From Candidatus Manganitrophus sp. (GTDB lineage: Bacteria > Nitrospirota > Nitrospiria > SBBL01 > Manganitrophaceae): a stretch of DNA of 64,000 bases. The position numbers and the translations under genes were made by a program. Shown piece after piece: positions 1 through 7,875 of the stretch. The DNA lies in assembly GCA_028865235.1 (NCBI GenBank), contig CP114561.1, positions 62,001 to 126,000 of the forward strand, in the 5' to 3' direction. The stretch's first letter is position 1; every line of letters starts with the position of its first letter. The notes under the pieces are model-generated. The model saw nothing but the letters and a program-made list of their open reading frames with translations, was not told where the DNA came from and did not search any database.

Positions 1-2
1 TG

Positions 3-1172
3 AATGAAGGAGATAACTCCGTGATTGTCTTGTTGGGCAACGGGAACGGCACTTTCCACCCCATTGTCCAGAATACCAGCATCGTTCAAAATGGGGTCGA
101 AAACGCACCGAAGGCGATTATCGCCGGCGATTTCAATCAGGACCAGCGGATGGATATGGCGATTTCTAATTCAGGAAGCGGAACGATCACCGTTTTGCTG
201 GGAAGCACCGATGGAACTTTTCAACCGTTGAGCGACCCAAACACCGGTTCACCGATTTCCGTCTCGGTCGGAAGCGGCAGTCAACCCGAGTCTATGGCAT
301 TGGTGGATCTAAACTCCGACGCCCGTTTGGATTTGGCCGTGATCGACAAAAACACAGATGTCCTAACAATCTTCATCGGGAATACCAGCGGGGGGTTCGA
401 TCGATTAGCCGACGCAAATCAGAACTTCGTTCCGTCCATCGCGATAGGAAATGATCCTTCCTCTATCAGCGTCGGGGAGTTCAACGGGGATGGGCGGGCG
501 GATTTGGCCATCACGCGTCAAGCGGATAATTCTGTTTTGGTCCTATTGGGGAATGGAGACGGGACATTCACTCTTTCCGACCCGATTGCACTCGGGGCGC
601 CGTTGACAACGCCGGAGAAAATTTTACTATCCGACCAGGACAGAGATGGGCTCTTTGATCTTGTGGTCGTCGGTTCTCATGTTGGAACTTTATTGGGACG
701 TGAAAATTCGATCAATGGTATTTCTCTTGAGGCAAGAGATATGGACGGGGCAAGGGTTGGAGAGGTTCGCTACCTGAACAATTTAGGCGAAGTTGATCCG
801 ACGCTTAGCGCGACCTCAGCGGGAGGCGGGTTTGTTATTTTTAACGTTCCTTCCGGATTGGTTGTTGTCCGTGCGATTAATGGGGGAGTGGGGAATAATA
901 TCCTCGATTCGATTCCGGATGCAGTTTCTTATACGAAGCTTCGGGCGCTGTCACTGTTGCCCTCTGTGGTGTCGATTAACGGGGTGACCTATGACCCTGT
1001 GGGACCGCCGCCGGTTGGTGTTCCCGTCGGAGCGGTCAACATCCAGGTGTTGGGAATGGATGTGCAAACAAAATCCGATTCAAACTCCGGGAGTTATTCA
1101 TTCGATATTGATGCAAACGGCGAATATATCGTAAGATTGTGTTGGGACCTTCCTGGTCAACCCTGCCAATAG
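3..1172 (+). CDS. FG-GAP/VCBS-repeat surface protein, 5' end outside window
   Basis: The frame is already open at the left edge (codons reading NEGDNS precede the first in-window GTG at 21), so the true start lies outside. About the first 230 residues are tandem FG-GAP/VCBS units with acidic loops such as GDFNQDQRMD and GEFNGDGRAD followed by VLLGNGDGTF-type strands. Such units form beta-propellers in extracellular or cell-surface proteins. The last 100 or so residues are different and end in a short beta-rich segment closing with LCWDLPGQPCQ. Ligand and exact role cannot be told. The 205-base AT-rich gap that follows carries its own promoter, so this is probably a separate transcription unit from tonB. 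Confidence 0.8.
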   Translation, partial: NEGDNSVIVLLGNGNGTFHPIVQNTSIVQNGVENAPKAIIAGDFNQDQRMDMAISNSGSGTITVLLGSTDGTFQPLSDPNTGSPISVSVGSGSQPESMALVDLNSDARLDLAVIDKNTDVLTIFIGNTSGGFDRLADANQNFVPSIAIGNDPSSISVGEFNGDGRADLAITRQADNSVLVLLGNGDGTFTLSDPIALGAPLTTPEKILLSDQDRDGLFDLVVVGSHVGTLLGRENSINGISLEARDMDGARVGEVRYLNNLGEVDPTLSATSAGGGFVIFNVPSGLVVVRAINGGVGNNILDSIPDAVSYTKLRALSLLPSVVSINGVTYDPVGPPPVGVPVGAVNIQVLGMDVQTKSDSNSGSYSFDIDANGEYIVRLCWDLPGQPCQ

Positions 1173-1296
1173 GTGTTTTTACACCTATTTATTGTTCGAG
1201 CCATATACATTACCCTTTGATATATTAGCTTTATTTTTTGAAATTGGAGGGGATTATTCCTTACGAAAAATCCTATCCGCGGCCCGTATTTATTGC

Positions 1297-1325
1297 TTGA
1301 CAGTTTAATTCTGTAGTGCTATTTT
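1297..1325 (+). promoter_or_regulatory. Sigma-70 promoter with extended -10, upstream of tonB
   Basis: TTGACA (1297-1302), 17-base spacer ending in TGC, then TATTTT (1320-1325). It lies 50 bases upstream of the tonB start in an AT-rich gap. The TGC before the -10 makes it an extended -10 promoter of the same design as those at 3576 and 22734. An imperfect inverted repeat GTGCTAT-N13-ATATTAC overlaps the -10 and could be an operator (inference). Confidence 0.55.
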
Positions 1326-1377
1326 TTTATTAAAGATATTACGTTATGCATCAGAATATTTTATATGTGCTAATAAA

Positions 1378-2262
1378 ATGAGTTTTTCACTCTACGGAAA
1401 TAGTTTTTCAAAATTACCTGACGGTGCATCGGAGAAGAAAATTTCTTTTGTACTGGCAGCGTTGTTATTTTCTTTGTTCCTCCACGTATCCTTAGGTTGG
1501 TACGGCTTACATGCGCTAAAAGATATTGAAGTAAAAGCTCCACGAAGGTCGCTTGAATTCAGTTTGGTTAAACCGCCCGATCCTATCGTTACGCCGCCAA
1601 AACCGTTACCGATATCACCTGTTCCACGAATCGCCTCCTCTTCTCCAAAACAGAAACTCATTGAACGGCCTTCTTCGCCGAAACCTGAGCTGCCGAAATC
1701 AGCGCCGAAACCCGAGGTGCCAAAGCCGGAACCAATGAGAGAACCTATTAAAACTGCGGAGATCTTAGAAAATAAAAAAGAGATCGCACAACCTCTATTG
1801 CCTTCTTCTCCTCAATCGACGGAACCTCCCATTCAATTACATGACACGGGTGAGCAATCGATCGGCACGAATTTCGAAGAAACGCCGATGGAATCATCCG
1901 GTGGGGAGGAAGGGAGTGGTTCCCGTTCTGGTGATTTAACTAGCGGCGCTGTCGCAGGAAACGCCCAGGGGGGTGGCGAGATCGTCGGTCCGATTTTTGA
2001 TGCAGATTACTTAAATAATCCGGTTCCTCCGTACCCTCCCGCGGCCCGTAAGCTAAAACTGCAAGGGACCGTCGTCGTCAGAGTGCTTGTTAGCCCTCTC
2101 GGCAAGGCTGAGATTGTCCAAGTTGAAAAGAGTTCCGGCGTTTCCATTTTAGACGGCGCCGCTTTAAGGGCCGTCAAAGAGTGGTTTTTTGTCCCAGCCC
2201 GAGAAGGAAATAATCCGGTTTCCGCTTGGGTTGATGTGCCGATTCGATTTCGGCTGAATTAA
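1378..2262 (+). CDS. tonB: TonB energy-transducing protein
   Basis: TonB spans the periplasm and passes proton-motive energy from ExbB/ExbD to outer-membrane receptors. The 294-residue product has a short cytoplasmic N-terminus, one membrane segment at about 22-45 (ISFVLAALLFSLFLHVSLGW), a long Pro/Lys/Glu-rich spacer (about 58-150) and a C-terminal TonB domain from about 205 with the typical PPYPPAARKLKLQGTVVVRV start. It is the first gene of a tight tonB-exbB-exbD operon (20 bases to exbB) behind its own promoter. No convincing Shine-Dalgarno precedes the ATG at 1378, but the upstream AT-rich DNA has no alternative in-frame start. Function is secure; which receptor it serves is inferred from the receptor gene at 3987. 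Confidence 0.92.
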   Translation: MSFSLYGNSFSKLPDGASEKKISFVLAALLFSLFLHVSLGWYGLHALKDIEVKAPRRSLEFSLVKPPDPIVTPPKPLPISPVPRIASSSPKQKLIERPSSPKPELPKSAPKPEVPKPEPMREPIKTAEILENKKEIAQPLLPSSPQSTEPPIQLHDTGEQSIGTNFEETPMESSGGEEGSGSRSGDLTSGAVAGNAQGGGEIVGPIFDADYLNNPVPPYPPAARKLKLQGTVVVRVLVSPLGKAEIVQVEKSSGVSILDGAALRAVKEWFFVPAREGNNPVSAWVDVPIRFRLN

Positions 2263-2282
2263 ACTGGAAGAGGAATAGCAAA

Positions 2283-2999
2283 ATGTCTGAAAGTACAGCT
2301 TCAATGAATGGGTGGTTGGACAGTCTGCAACACGGCGATCCGCTGACACTCGGCGTATTGTACCTTTTGATCCTTTTATCCGTCCTCACTTGGTCCCTGA
2401 TCATTTACAAATCATGGGAACTTTGGCGGGCGGGAAAAGAGAATAAAGTTTTCGCACAGCGATTTTGGGAGGCGGACATTGAAGCGTTGAGAGAAAGTGG
2501 TCAGACGCTCCATTCCAGCAGCCCCTTCGCGCTTCTAACGGCAAAGGGGTTTGAAGCGTTGCAGCATTATCAAAAATACTCAGACGGACCTTCCGAAATC
2601 AAAGGAACTCTCTCGGAGATGCTGACGCGCGTGTTGCGCCAATCGATCCAGGATTGTACGACAAAGTTGGAGTCGGGTATCGGTATATTGGCAACCATTG
2701 GAAATACGGCTCCGTTCATCGGATTGTTCGGCACTGTTGTTGGAATTATGTCGGCATTGGTCGGAATTTCCCGAACCGGCGCGGCGGGACTGGATGTTGT
2801 TGCAGGTCCGATCGGGGAGGCTTTGATCGCAACCGCCGCCGGACTTGCCTGCGCTATCCCTGCCGTGGTGGCTTATAACAGTTTCGTCCGCCGTCTCCGC
2901 GTCCTTGGAAACTCGTTGGATGGATTCGCGCATGACGTGTTGGTCCGTTTGGTTTCCGAGTCGGCGGAACGGTCGCTTGTCGGCACGGAAAGGAGATAA
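2283..2999 (+). CDS. exbB: ExbB-type proton channel subunit (MotA/TolQ/ExbB family)
   Basis: 238 residues with the three-helix layout of ExbB/TolQ: membrane segments at about 20-42 ([19 protein letters not shown]), 125-150 ([20 protein letters not shown]) and 165-190 ([20 protein letters not shown]). The conserved GTVVGIM and the small-residue helix 3 form the proton path with ExbD. Length is normal for the family. It lies between tonB and exbD with 20- and 2-base gaps, which argues for translational coupling and one TonB-ExbB-ExbD complex in the inner membrane. Confidence 0.93.
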   Translation: MSESTASMNGWLDSLQHGDPLTLGVLYLLILLSVLTWSLIIYKSWELWRAGKENKVFAQRFWEADIEALRESGQTLHSSSPFALLTAKGFEALQHYQKYSDGPSEIKGTLSEMLTRVLRQSIQDCTTKLESGIGILATIGNTAPFIGLFGTVVGIMSALVGISRTGAAGLDVVAGPIGEALIATAAGLACAIPAVVAYNSFVRRLRVLGNSLDGFAHDVLVRLVSESAERSLVGTERR

Positions 3000-3001
3000 T
3001 C

Positions 3002-3438
3002 ATGTCGTTCGGTCAATTGGATCGTGGGGGCTCTTCACAACCGATGAGTGAAATCAACATGACACCCTTGGTCGATGTCATGCTCGTTTTATTAATTATC
3101 TTCATTGTGACGGCTCCTCTTCTTACCCATAATGTTAAAGTAAACCTTCCGAAAGCACAGGCAACCGCTTCGACGATTGAGAACCCACTCAAAATTACCT
3201 TGGCCCGGGACGCAGAGAGATCTATTTAGATGGAAAAAGTATTACCCGCCACGAGCTGGAGCATGCTTTGCGCCAGCAGGTGACGCGGGGAGAGCAACCG
3301 ACGGTGGAACTGCGCGCCGACGGCGATCTGGCCTATCAGCATGTCGTGCGGCTGATGGCTTTGGTGCAGAACACCGGTATTACAAAAATATCGTTTGTTA
3401 CAGAGCCTGGAAAGGTGGAGGAAACTCCTGCAGAATAA
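3002..3438 (+). CDS. exbD: ExbD-type subunit, one frameshift
   Basis: Partner of ExbB. The first frame (3002-3229) begins [20 protein letters not shown] and has the membrane helix [20 protein letters not shown] with the essential Asp at its start. It stops early after [11 protein letters not shown]. The other frame then gives [18 protein letters not shown] and runs to the TAA at 3436-3438, completing a normal ExbD periplasmic domain of about 145 residues. The shift lies in the GAGAGA run near 3209-3216. Because the downstream half is perfectly conserved, a sequencing error is more likely than a real mutation. Confidence 0.85.
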
Positions 3439-3455
3439 GTTTATAAGATAAACAG

Positions 3456-3477
3456 GGAAAAGCGATGTTTCGCTTTC
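3456..3477 (+). terminator. Weak hairpin after exbD
   Basis: GGAAAAGCGA and TCGCTTTCC form an imperfect 9-10 bp stem with a short loop just downstream of exbD. No clear U-tract follows, so it may be an RNA 3' end or nothing. It precedes the next promoter at 3576. Confidence 0.3.
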
Positions 3478-3575
3478 CAATTCCACTTTTCTGACCCGCA
3501 TTTTAACCTTTGCAAGCCCCCGTTTCAATTCCTCATTTTCTTCAAATAAACCTTAACAAAGCATATACTTTCCTC

Positions 3576-3603
3576 TTGACATTTTTGCCGTTAGTGCTAT
3601 TAT
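3576..3603 (+). promoter_or_regulatory. Sigma-70 promoter with extended -10, upstream of the His-rich/receptor unit
   Basis: TTGACA (3576-3581), 16-base spacer ending GTGC, TATTAT (3598-3603). The TGC before the -10 is the extended -10 signature. It starts the unit of the His-rich mini-protein and the receptor at 3987. Downstream DNA is very AT-rich. Confidence 0.55.
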
Positions 3604-3675
3604 TTAAAAATCGTGATATTAAAAGTATAACTATTTTTTATAGATAACACTTCAAAAGTAAGGGGAGATCGATAA

Positions 3676-3910
3676 ATGGCCTGTGATGAGACATATCATC
3701 GACATTTTCATAAAAAAGATAACGCACAGCCATCCTCATACAAAAGATGCGCATCATCAACATGGCCACTCAAATGAACAAGGCGAACATTCCCATGAGC
3801 ATACACATGAAGCGGTGGAACACGAGCACCCCGTTTCTCATGACCCTTTGCATCAATCTGGCGGCGGCAAGTCTGTCCGATCCGAGGAGGGGTCGGAAAA
3901 ACAGAAATAA
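3676..3910 (+). CDS. Small His-rich putative metal-binding protein (start region possibly frameshifted)
   Basis: The main frame (from about 3683) encodes a hydrophilic peptide packed with histidines (THSHPHTKDAHHQHGHSN, EHSHEHTHEAVEHEH). The best ribosome-binding site (AGGGGAG, 3661-3667) is spaced for the ATG at 3676, which is in a different frame and starts MACDETYHRHFHKKD, itself His-rich. A one-base error near 3715-3725 would join the two into one protein. A clear relative is encoded on the other strand at 13957-14127. No signal peptide or membrane helix is visible. His-rich mini-proteins usually bind Ni, Zn, Co or Cu; its place directly before a TonB-dependent receptor suggests metal buffering or delivery (inference). 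Confidence 0.6.
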
Positions 3911-3986
3911 GTTTATGACCAGGAGTTTTTGGCGGTGAAGGGGACCGGCGAAAAACCTTAAAAACGCTTTAAAAGGAGGCAGGATC

Positions 3987-6134
3987 TTGCTGAGGAACAA
4001 AACCACCTATACAAAAATATTTTGTATCGCTCTTCAGTCGGCGCTTGGGATGTGGATGCTGTTGGGCATTATTTCCGTTCAAGGGGTTTTTGCAGGAGGA
4101 GTGCAAACGCTAGATACCGTGGAGGTAACCGACTCCGCCGAGGACCTGGTTGGCAGCGCCGATTCGTCGACCGAAGGAACAGTGACTTCCGAGCAAATAC
4201 AGGAACGGCCGATCGTCCGGACGGGTGAGCTCCTGGAGACGGTTCCGGGTGTTGTGGTCAGCCAGCATAGCGGGGAGGGGAAAGCCAACCAATATTATCT
4301 GCGCGGATTTAATCTAGACCATGGGACCGATTTGGCGATCAGTGTAGAAAATATGCCGGTAAACATGCCGACGCATGGACATGGACAAGGGTATGCCGAT
4401 ATCAATTTCGTTATTCCCGAACTAGTGAGCGGCATTCAATACAAGAAAGGTCCTTATTATGCGGATGAAGGAGACTTTTCCGCGGCGGGGGCGATCCATA
4501 TGGAATATATGACAGCGCTCGAACATAATTTTGCGGAGTTGACCTACGGATCGGATAATTACCAACGCGGGCTCTTTGCTGGATCGCATTCCGCTCTGGG
4601 CGGGGATCTGCTCTTCGGGGTGGAGCTTTTCTATAATGACGGACCTTGGGATCATCCGGAGAATTTTAGAAAGTTCAACGGCCTGCTCCGCTATACCCGG
4701 GGCACTCAGCAAAATCGGTTCAGCATTATGGCCATGGCGTATCGCGGTGATTGGGATTCGACCGATCAGGTCGCACAACGCGCCATTGAGAGCGGCCTGA
4801 TCTCCCGTTTCGGTACGCTCGACCCAAGCTCCGGGGGGGAAACGTATCGGTATAGTCTGATCGGAGAGTGGGAGCGTACCGGGGAGGGTTCCGCGACAAG
4901 GGCGAGCGCCTATGTTTCCAGTTACGGTTTGAACTTGTTTTCAAACTTTACCTACTTTTTGGATTTTCCCGCCGAAGGGGATCAGTTCGAACAGGCCGAT
5001 AAAAGGATTCTCTCCGGTTTGAAGGCGAGTCAGACCTGGTTCGGGACATTGGCCGGACGTGAGATGGACAATACCGTCGGCCTGCAGGTGAGAAACGACA
5101 ATATCAGCGAGGTGGGGCTCCACCGTACAACGGAACGGGATCGATTTCTGACGATTCGTGAAGATGACGTGTTGCAAACCAGCTATGCGGTCTATTTCCA
5201 GAATGGATTCAAGTGGGCGGAAAAACTCCGGACCGTGGCCGGGATACGCGCCGATTTCTACACCTGGGACGTAGAAAGCAACATTCCTGCAAACTCCGGT
5301 AAAGCGGATGACTCGATCATCAGCCCAAAGTTGAGCGTCATTCTGGGTCCGTGGGCCAAGACGGAGTTTTACATCAACGGCGGTTATGGTTTTCATAGCA
5401 ACGACGGTCGAGGATCAACGATCACAGTCGATCCTGTCGCCTTCCAGGCAGATCCGACCTGCGCGAATCTTCCGGTCGATGATCCGGACACCTGTCGGGT
5501 TTCGAAGGTTGACCCATTGGTCGCCGCCAAGGGAGCGGAAGTCGGATTGCGCACCGCGATTATTCCGCGCTTACAGAGCCAGTTAACTTTCTGGGTTCTT
5601 GAAATTGACTCCGAGCTGTTGTTTATCGGGGATGCAGGCAACACCGAGGCAACGCGTCCCAGCCGCCGGACTGGAATCGAGTGGGCTAACTATTATACCC
5701 CCACTTCCTGGCTGATCCTGGACCTCGATGTCGCTTATTCCCAGGCGCGCTTCGATGATTCGGATCCCGCCGGGGACCGCATTCCCGGATCGCCGGAAGG
5801 GGTCATCTCCGCGGGCGCCACGCTGAATGATCTGATGGGTTTCCTGGCAAGCGTGCGTGTTCGCTATTTCGGCCCCCGTCCTTTGGTCGAAGACAACAGC
5901 GTCCGCTCCGACTCTTCCACCTTGGTCAATGCGCGCGTCGGTTATGAATTCTTCAAAAGCTGGCGGATCGTCGTTGATGTGCTCAATGTCTTCGACGCAG
6001 AGGACAGCGACATCGATTATTTTTATGAATCGAGCATTCCTGCAATAGACGGCGTTGGGGGATCTGCAGAAGACATCCACACCCATCCTGTCAATCCGCG
6101 GGAAGTCCGCGTCGCACTGACAGCCACATTTTAA
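3987..6134 (+). CDS. TonB-dependent outer-membrane receptor
   Basis: Full-length 715-residue receptor. A TTG start at 3987 is chosen because AGGAGG lies 7 bases upstream and it gives a complete signal sequence (hydrophobic core IFCIALQSALGMWMLLGIIS, cleavage near residue 36). A TonB-box-like LDTVEVTDS follows, then the plug domain (RPIVRTGELLETVPGVV, YYLRGFNLDHGTDL, KKGPYYADEGDFSAAG) and a 22-strand barrel ending in the usual terminal Phe (VRVALTATF). The His-rich loop PTHGHGQGYADIN in the plug and the neighbouring His-rich gene hint at a metal or metal-chelate ligand. The gene is intact, unlike the other two receptors here. The substrate cannot be read from sequence. Confidence 0.9.
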   Translation: MLRNKTTYTKIFCIALQSALGMWMLLGIISVQGVFAGGVQTLDTVEVTDSAEDLVGSADSSTEGTVTSEQIQERPIVRTGELLETVPGVVVSQHSGEGKANQYYLRGFNLDHGTDLAISVENMPVNMPTHGHGQGYADINFVIPELVSGIQYKKGPYYADEGDFSAAGAIHMEYMTALEHNFAELTYGSDNYQRGLFAGSHSALGGDLLFGVELFYNDGPWDHPENFRKFNGLLRYTRGTQQNRFSIMAMAYRGDWDSTDQVAQRAIESGLISRFGTLDPSSGGETYRYSLIGEWERTGEGSATRASAYVSSYGLNLFSNFTYFLDFPAEGDQFEQADKRILSGLKASQTWFGTLAGREMDNTVGLQVRNDNISEVGLHRTTERDRFLTIREDDVLQTSYAVYFQNGFKWAEKLRTVAGIRADFYTWDVESNIPANSGKADDSIISPKLSVILGPWAKTEFYINGGYGFHSNDGRGSTITVDPVAFQADPTCANLPVDDPDTCRVSKVDPLVAAKGAEVGLRTAIIPRLQSQLTFWVLEIDSELLFIGDAGNTEATRPSRRTGIEWANYYTPTSWLILDLDVAYSQARFDDSDPAGDRIPGSPEGVISAGATLNDLMGFLASVRVRYFGPRPLVEDNSVRSDSSTLVNARVGYEFFKSWRIVVDVLNVFDAEDSDIDYFYESSIPAIDGVGGSAEDIHTHPVNPREVRVALTATF

Positions 6135-6159
6135 ATGGAATGATCAGGAGGGGGCGATC

Positions 6160-6393
6160 ATGGACGATGCAGTAGATCCCCTATCGAATGCCGGCGGACT
6201 GACCTCTCAGGGACGTTGTCCATTCTGCCGATATCAGATCCACATTCTCGAGGATGGGACTTCCGCCGTTATCAAAGCGGCCGTCATTAAGACCGACTTG
6301 CAGTTAGAAAAGACCTTTGCAAAGTGTCCCAAGTGTAAGCAATGGCTGATCGTGCCGTTGCTATACCGCCCGGAGCGCGCAGTCGGAACATGA
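6160..6393 (+). CDS. Small CxxC...CxxC (zinc-ribbon-like) protein
   Basis: A 77-residue cytoplasmic protein with two CxxC knuckles, CPFC at 20-23 and CPKC at 56-59, enough to hold one Zn or similar ion. The middle is beta-prone (TSAVIKAAVIKT) and the end reads KQWLIVPLLYRPERA. It starts 26 bases after the receptor gene, with an AGGAGG site, so it is probably in the same operon. A frameshifted relative lies at 14315-14577, also just upstream of an element A and near a receptor gene. I do not recognise a named family; a metal sensor or chaperone role is only inference from context. Confidence 0.75.
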   Translation: MDDAVDPLSNAGGLTSQGRCPFCRYQIHILEDGTSAVIKAAVIKTDLQLEKTFAKCPKCKQWLIVPLLYRPERAVGT

Positions 6394-6428
6394 AATAGAT
6401 TTGTTTTAAGTTCAGATCGATTGAAATA

Positions 6429-6497
6429 GGCAAAGAAGTCGTTTAAGACAAAAAAGCCGCAATGATGAGAAGAGATCTTCTCCGTTGCGGCTTTTTC
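6429..6497 (+). promoter_or_regulatory. Element A, copy 1: anti-terminator/terminator-like leader
   Basis: GGCAAAGAAGTC-gttta-AGACAAAAAAGCCGC followed by a strong terminator: GCCGCAA (6456-6462) pairs with TTGCGGC (6485-6491) around an inner GAGAAGA/TCTTCTC stem, then TTTTTCTTTT. The first GGC can pair with the same GCC that opens the terminator stem, and GTC/GAC can close a small hairpin between them, so two folds exclude each other. Nearly the same sequence recurs at 14665 and 22809. I cannot assign it to a named riboswitch class. Confidence 0.7.
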
Positions 6498-6514
6498 TTT
6501 TGCTGGAGGGAGAT

Positions 6515-6814
6515 ATGTCGTGCGATCAGCATTTTGAGCGATGTCTTCAGGATAAATTCGATACCGTTTTTCAATTCAAGAATAAAAAGACCTCACATGA
6601 GGAAATTTTGGCGGCGCCGCATCGCCTCATTGGAACCGAGATCTGGCTGGAGGCGGGAGGAAAAGAGGTGATCTTTTTGGAGGGGGTGACCGGGCTCCAA
6701 TTCTGCGAGGGAAAAGTCATTTTTCAAACCGTCTTGGGGGAGACCATTACCCTTGAAGGAGAATTGGCCAGAGTGACCCTTCGTGAAGGAGGCGTCATCC
6801 TCCAGGCCAAATGA
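6515..6814 (+). CDS. Conserved-looking 99-residue protein of unknown function
   Basis: The ATG at 6515 is preceded by GGAGGGAG (6506-6512) right behind the element A terminator, so its expression should depend on read-through of that terminator. The product (MSCDQHFERCLQDKFDTVF...) is soluble. Its second half has repeating beta-strand/turn pattern (GGKEVIFLEGVTGLQFCEGK, ETITLEGELARVTLREGG) resembling small beta-sandwich proteins in general. Three cysteines but no clear metal motif. I do not recognise the family. It lies between element A and element B, and just ahead of the second TonB gene. Confidence 0.7.
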   Translation: MSCDQHFERCLQDKFDTVFQFKNKKTSHEEILAAPHRLIGTEIWLEAGGKEVIFLEGVTGLQFCEGKVIFQTVLGETITLEGELARVTLREGGVILQAK

Positions 6815-6841
6815 AGCGATGTTATCCAGAATATGGACTAT

Positions 6842-6910
6842 CCCCCGGTGATGAGGGTTTCTTCCCTTCCCCAATGAAGCGGAGGGGCCCCCTGACCCTC
6901 ATCCCCGGGG
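6842..6910 (+). promoter_or_regulatory. Element B, copy 1: long nested hairpin before second TonB gene
   Basis: CCCCGG-t-GATGAGGGT pairs with ACCCTCATC-c-CCGGGG to give a stem of about 15 bp. It encloses a pyrimidine-rich arm, a GGAGGGG arm and a CCCCCTGACC segment. It ends 16 bases before the ATG of the second TonB gene. Three similarly built hairpins occur at 14767, 17076 and 22911, each upstream of a start codon. Likely an RNA regulatory structure; the ligand is unknown. Confidence 0.6.
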
Positions 6911-6926
6911 TGTCAAAAGGTGTTTT

Positions 6927-7865
6927 ATGCCTGCTCATTACATAAAAGAAGAAGGGGTTTTAACGTTGGATCGGGTCGTGGCGCCGACGATTGCTTTTTT
7001 CCTCCATCTGATGGTGTTTTTTTGGATCGGTCCCCTTCTCTCCAAAGCCAATGTGGCTAAACCGGTTCAGATGATCCAGTTTGAGATGGTTCCTCCCAAG
7101 ATCCAGGTGACCCAAACCGCGTCCGGCCCTCCTCAAGGAGATAGGGAGGAAGCGCCGAAGCCGGGAGGAATTCAGGAGAAGCCGGGGGTAATTTCGACCC
7201 TTCCGAAAGGAAAGCCCAAGGCCCCTCCCGTCGAGAAACTTCAAAAACAACTTCCTCTCGCGCCGCCGCCGGTCGAAGAGATCAAGCCGGTCGCCCCGGA
7301 AGAGTCGTCGATGGTTTCCGCGGAGCCGGCCGATGCGGTTTCCTCCATGCCGATGATAGAAGAAGCGCAAGGCATCACTTCGGGTGAAGAAGGGACGGCG
7401 GAGACGTCTGTTTCGGAGGGGCCGGGCGTCGCCGATGGATCGGATGATCCGGGCATCGTAGGAGGCACCGGCGGCCTCGGTTTTCCGGGTGGAACCGGAA
7501 CCGCCCCCATTGGATCTTCACTCGTGCCGCTGATCCTCGGGCCGATTTCGCCGGGGATGCCCGATTATGACGGTCTGGGCCGATTCAGGAATGCGGCCTT
7601 CAAACAGATCCAGCGCCACCAGCACTATCCAAAGCGGGCGCGCGACCGCGGGATCGAGGGGGTGATCAATGTGCAGTTTACGATCGATCAGAATGGAAAA
7701 GTGCACGAGGTGACGGTCCTTCCTTCGGAAGAGGCGCATCCGTTGCTGGCGCAGGCCGCGATGGAAACGATCCGGAAGGCATCGCCTCTTCCACGTGTGC
7801 CCGATCTTCTAAAAGGGCATGACCGGATCGTCCTGACCCTCGGCATGCGTTTCGAATTGAAATGA
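6927..7865 (+). CDS. Second TonB-family energy transducer
   Basis: 312 residues. One membrane segment at about 18-40 (VVAPTIAFFLHLMVFFWIGP), a long Pro/Glu/Gly-rich spacer (about 60-190, including GGTGGLGFPGGTGT) and a C-terminal TonB-like domain (about 225-312: NAAFKQIQRHQHYPKRARDR, then GVINVQFTIDQNGKVHEVTV). The overall design matches TonB, though the usual PPYP is replaced by a YPKRARDRGIEG version. It is followed after 10 bases by ABC-2 permease genes and then a receptor, so it probably energises the receptor at 11499. Its start lies just behind element B copy 1. Confidence 0.88.
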   Translation: MPAHYIKEEGVLTLDRVVAPTIAFFLHLMVFFWIGPLLSKANVAKPVQMIQFEMVPPKIQVTQTASGPPQGDREEAPKPGGIQEKPGVISTLPKGKPKAPPVEKLQKQLPLAPPPVEEIKPVAPEESSMVSAEPADAVSSMPMIEEAQGITSGEEGTAETSVSEGPGVADGSDDPGIVGGTGGLGFPGGTGTAPIGSSLVPLILGPISPGMPDYDGLGRFRNAAFKQIQRHQHYPKRARDRGIEGVINVQFTIDQNGKVHEVTVLPSEEAHPLLAQAAMETIRKASPLPRVPDLLKGHDRIVLTLGMRFELK

Positions 7866-7875
7866 GGTGTCATCA

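Noticed and set aside
6429..6497. c-di-GMP (GEMM) riboswitch for element A
   Set aside because: GGCAAA and AAGCC are reminiscent, but the second hairpin with its tetraloop receptor and the GCAAAGCC core are missing.
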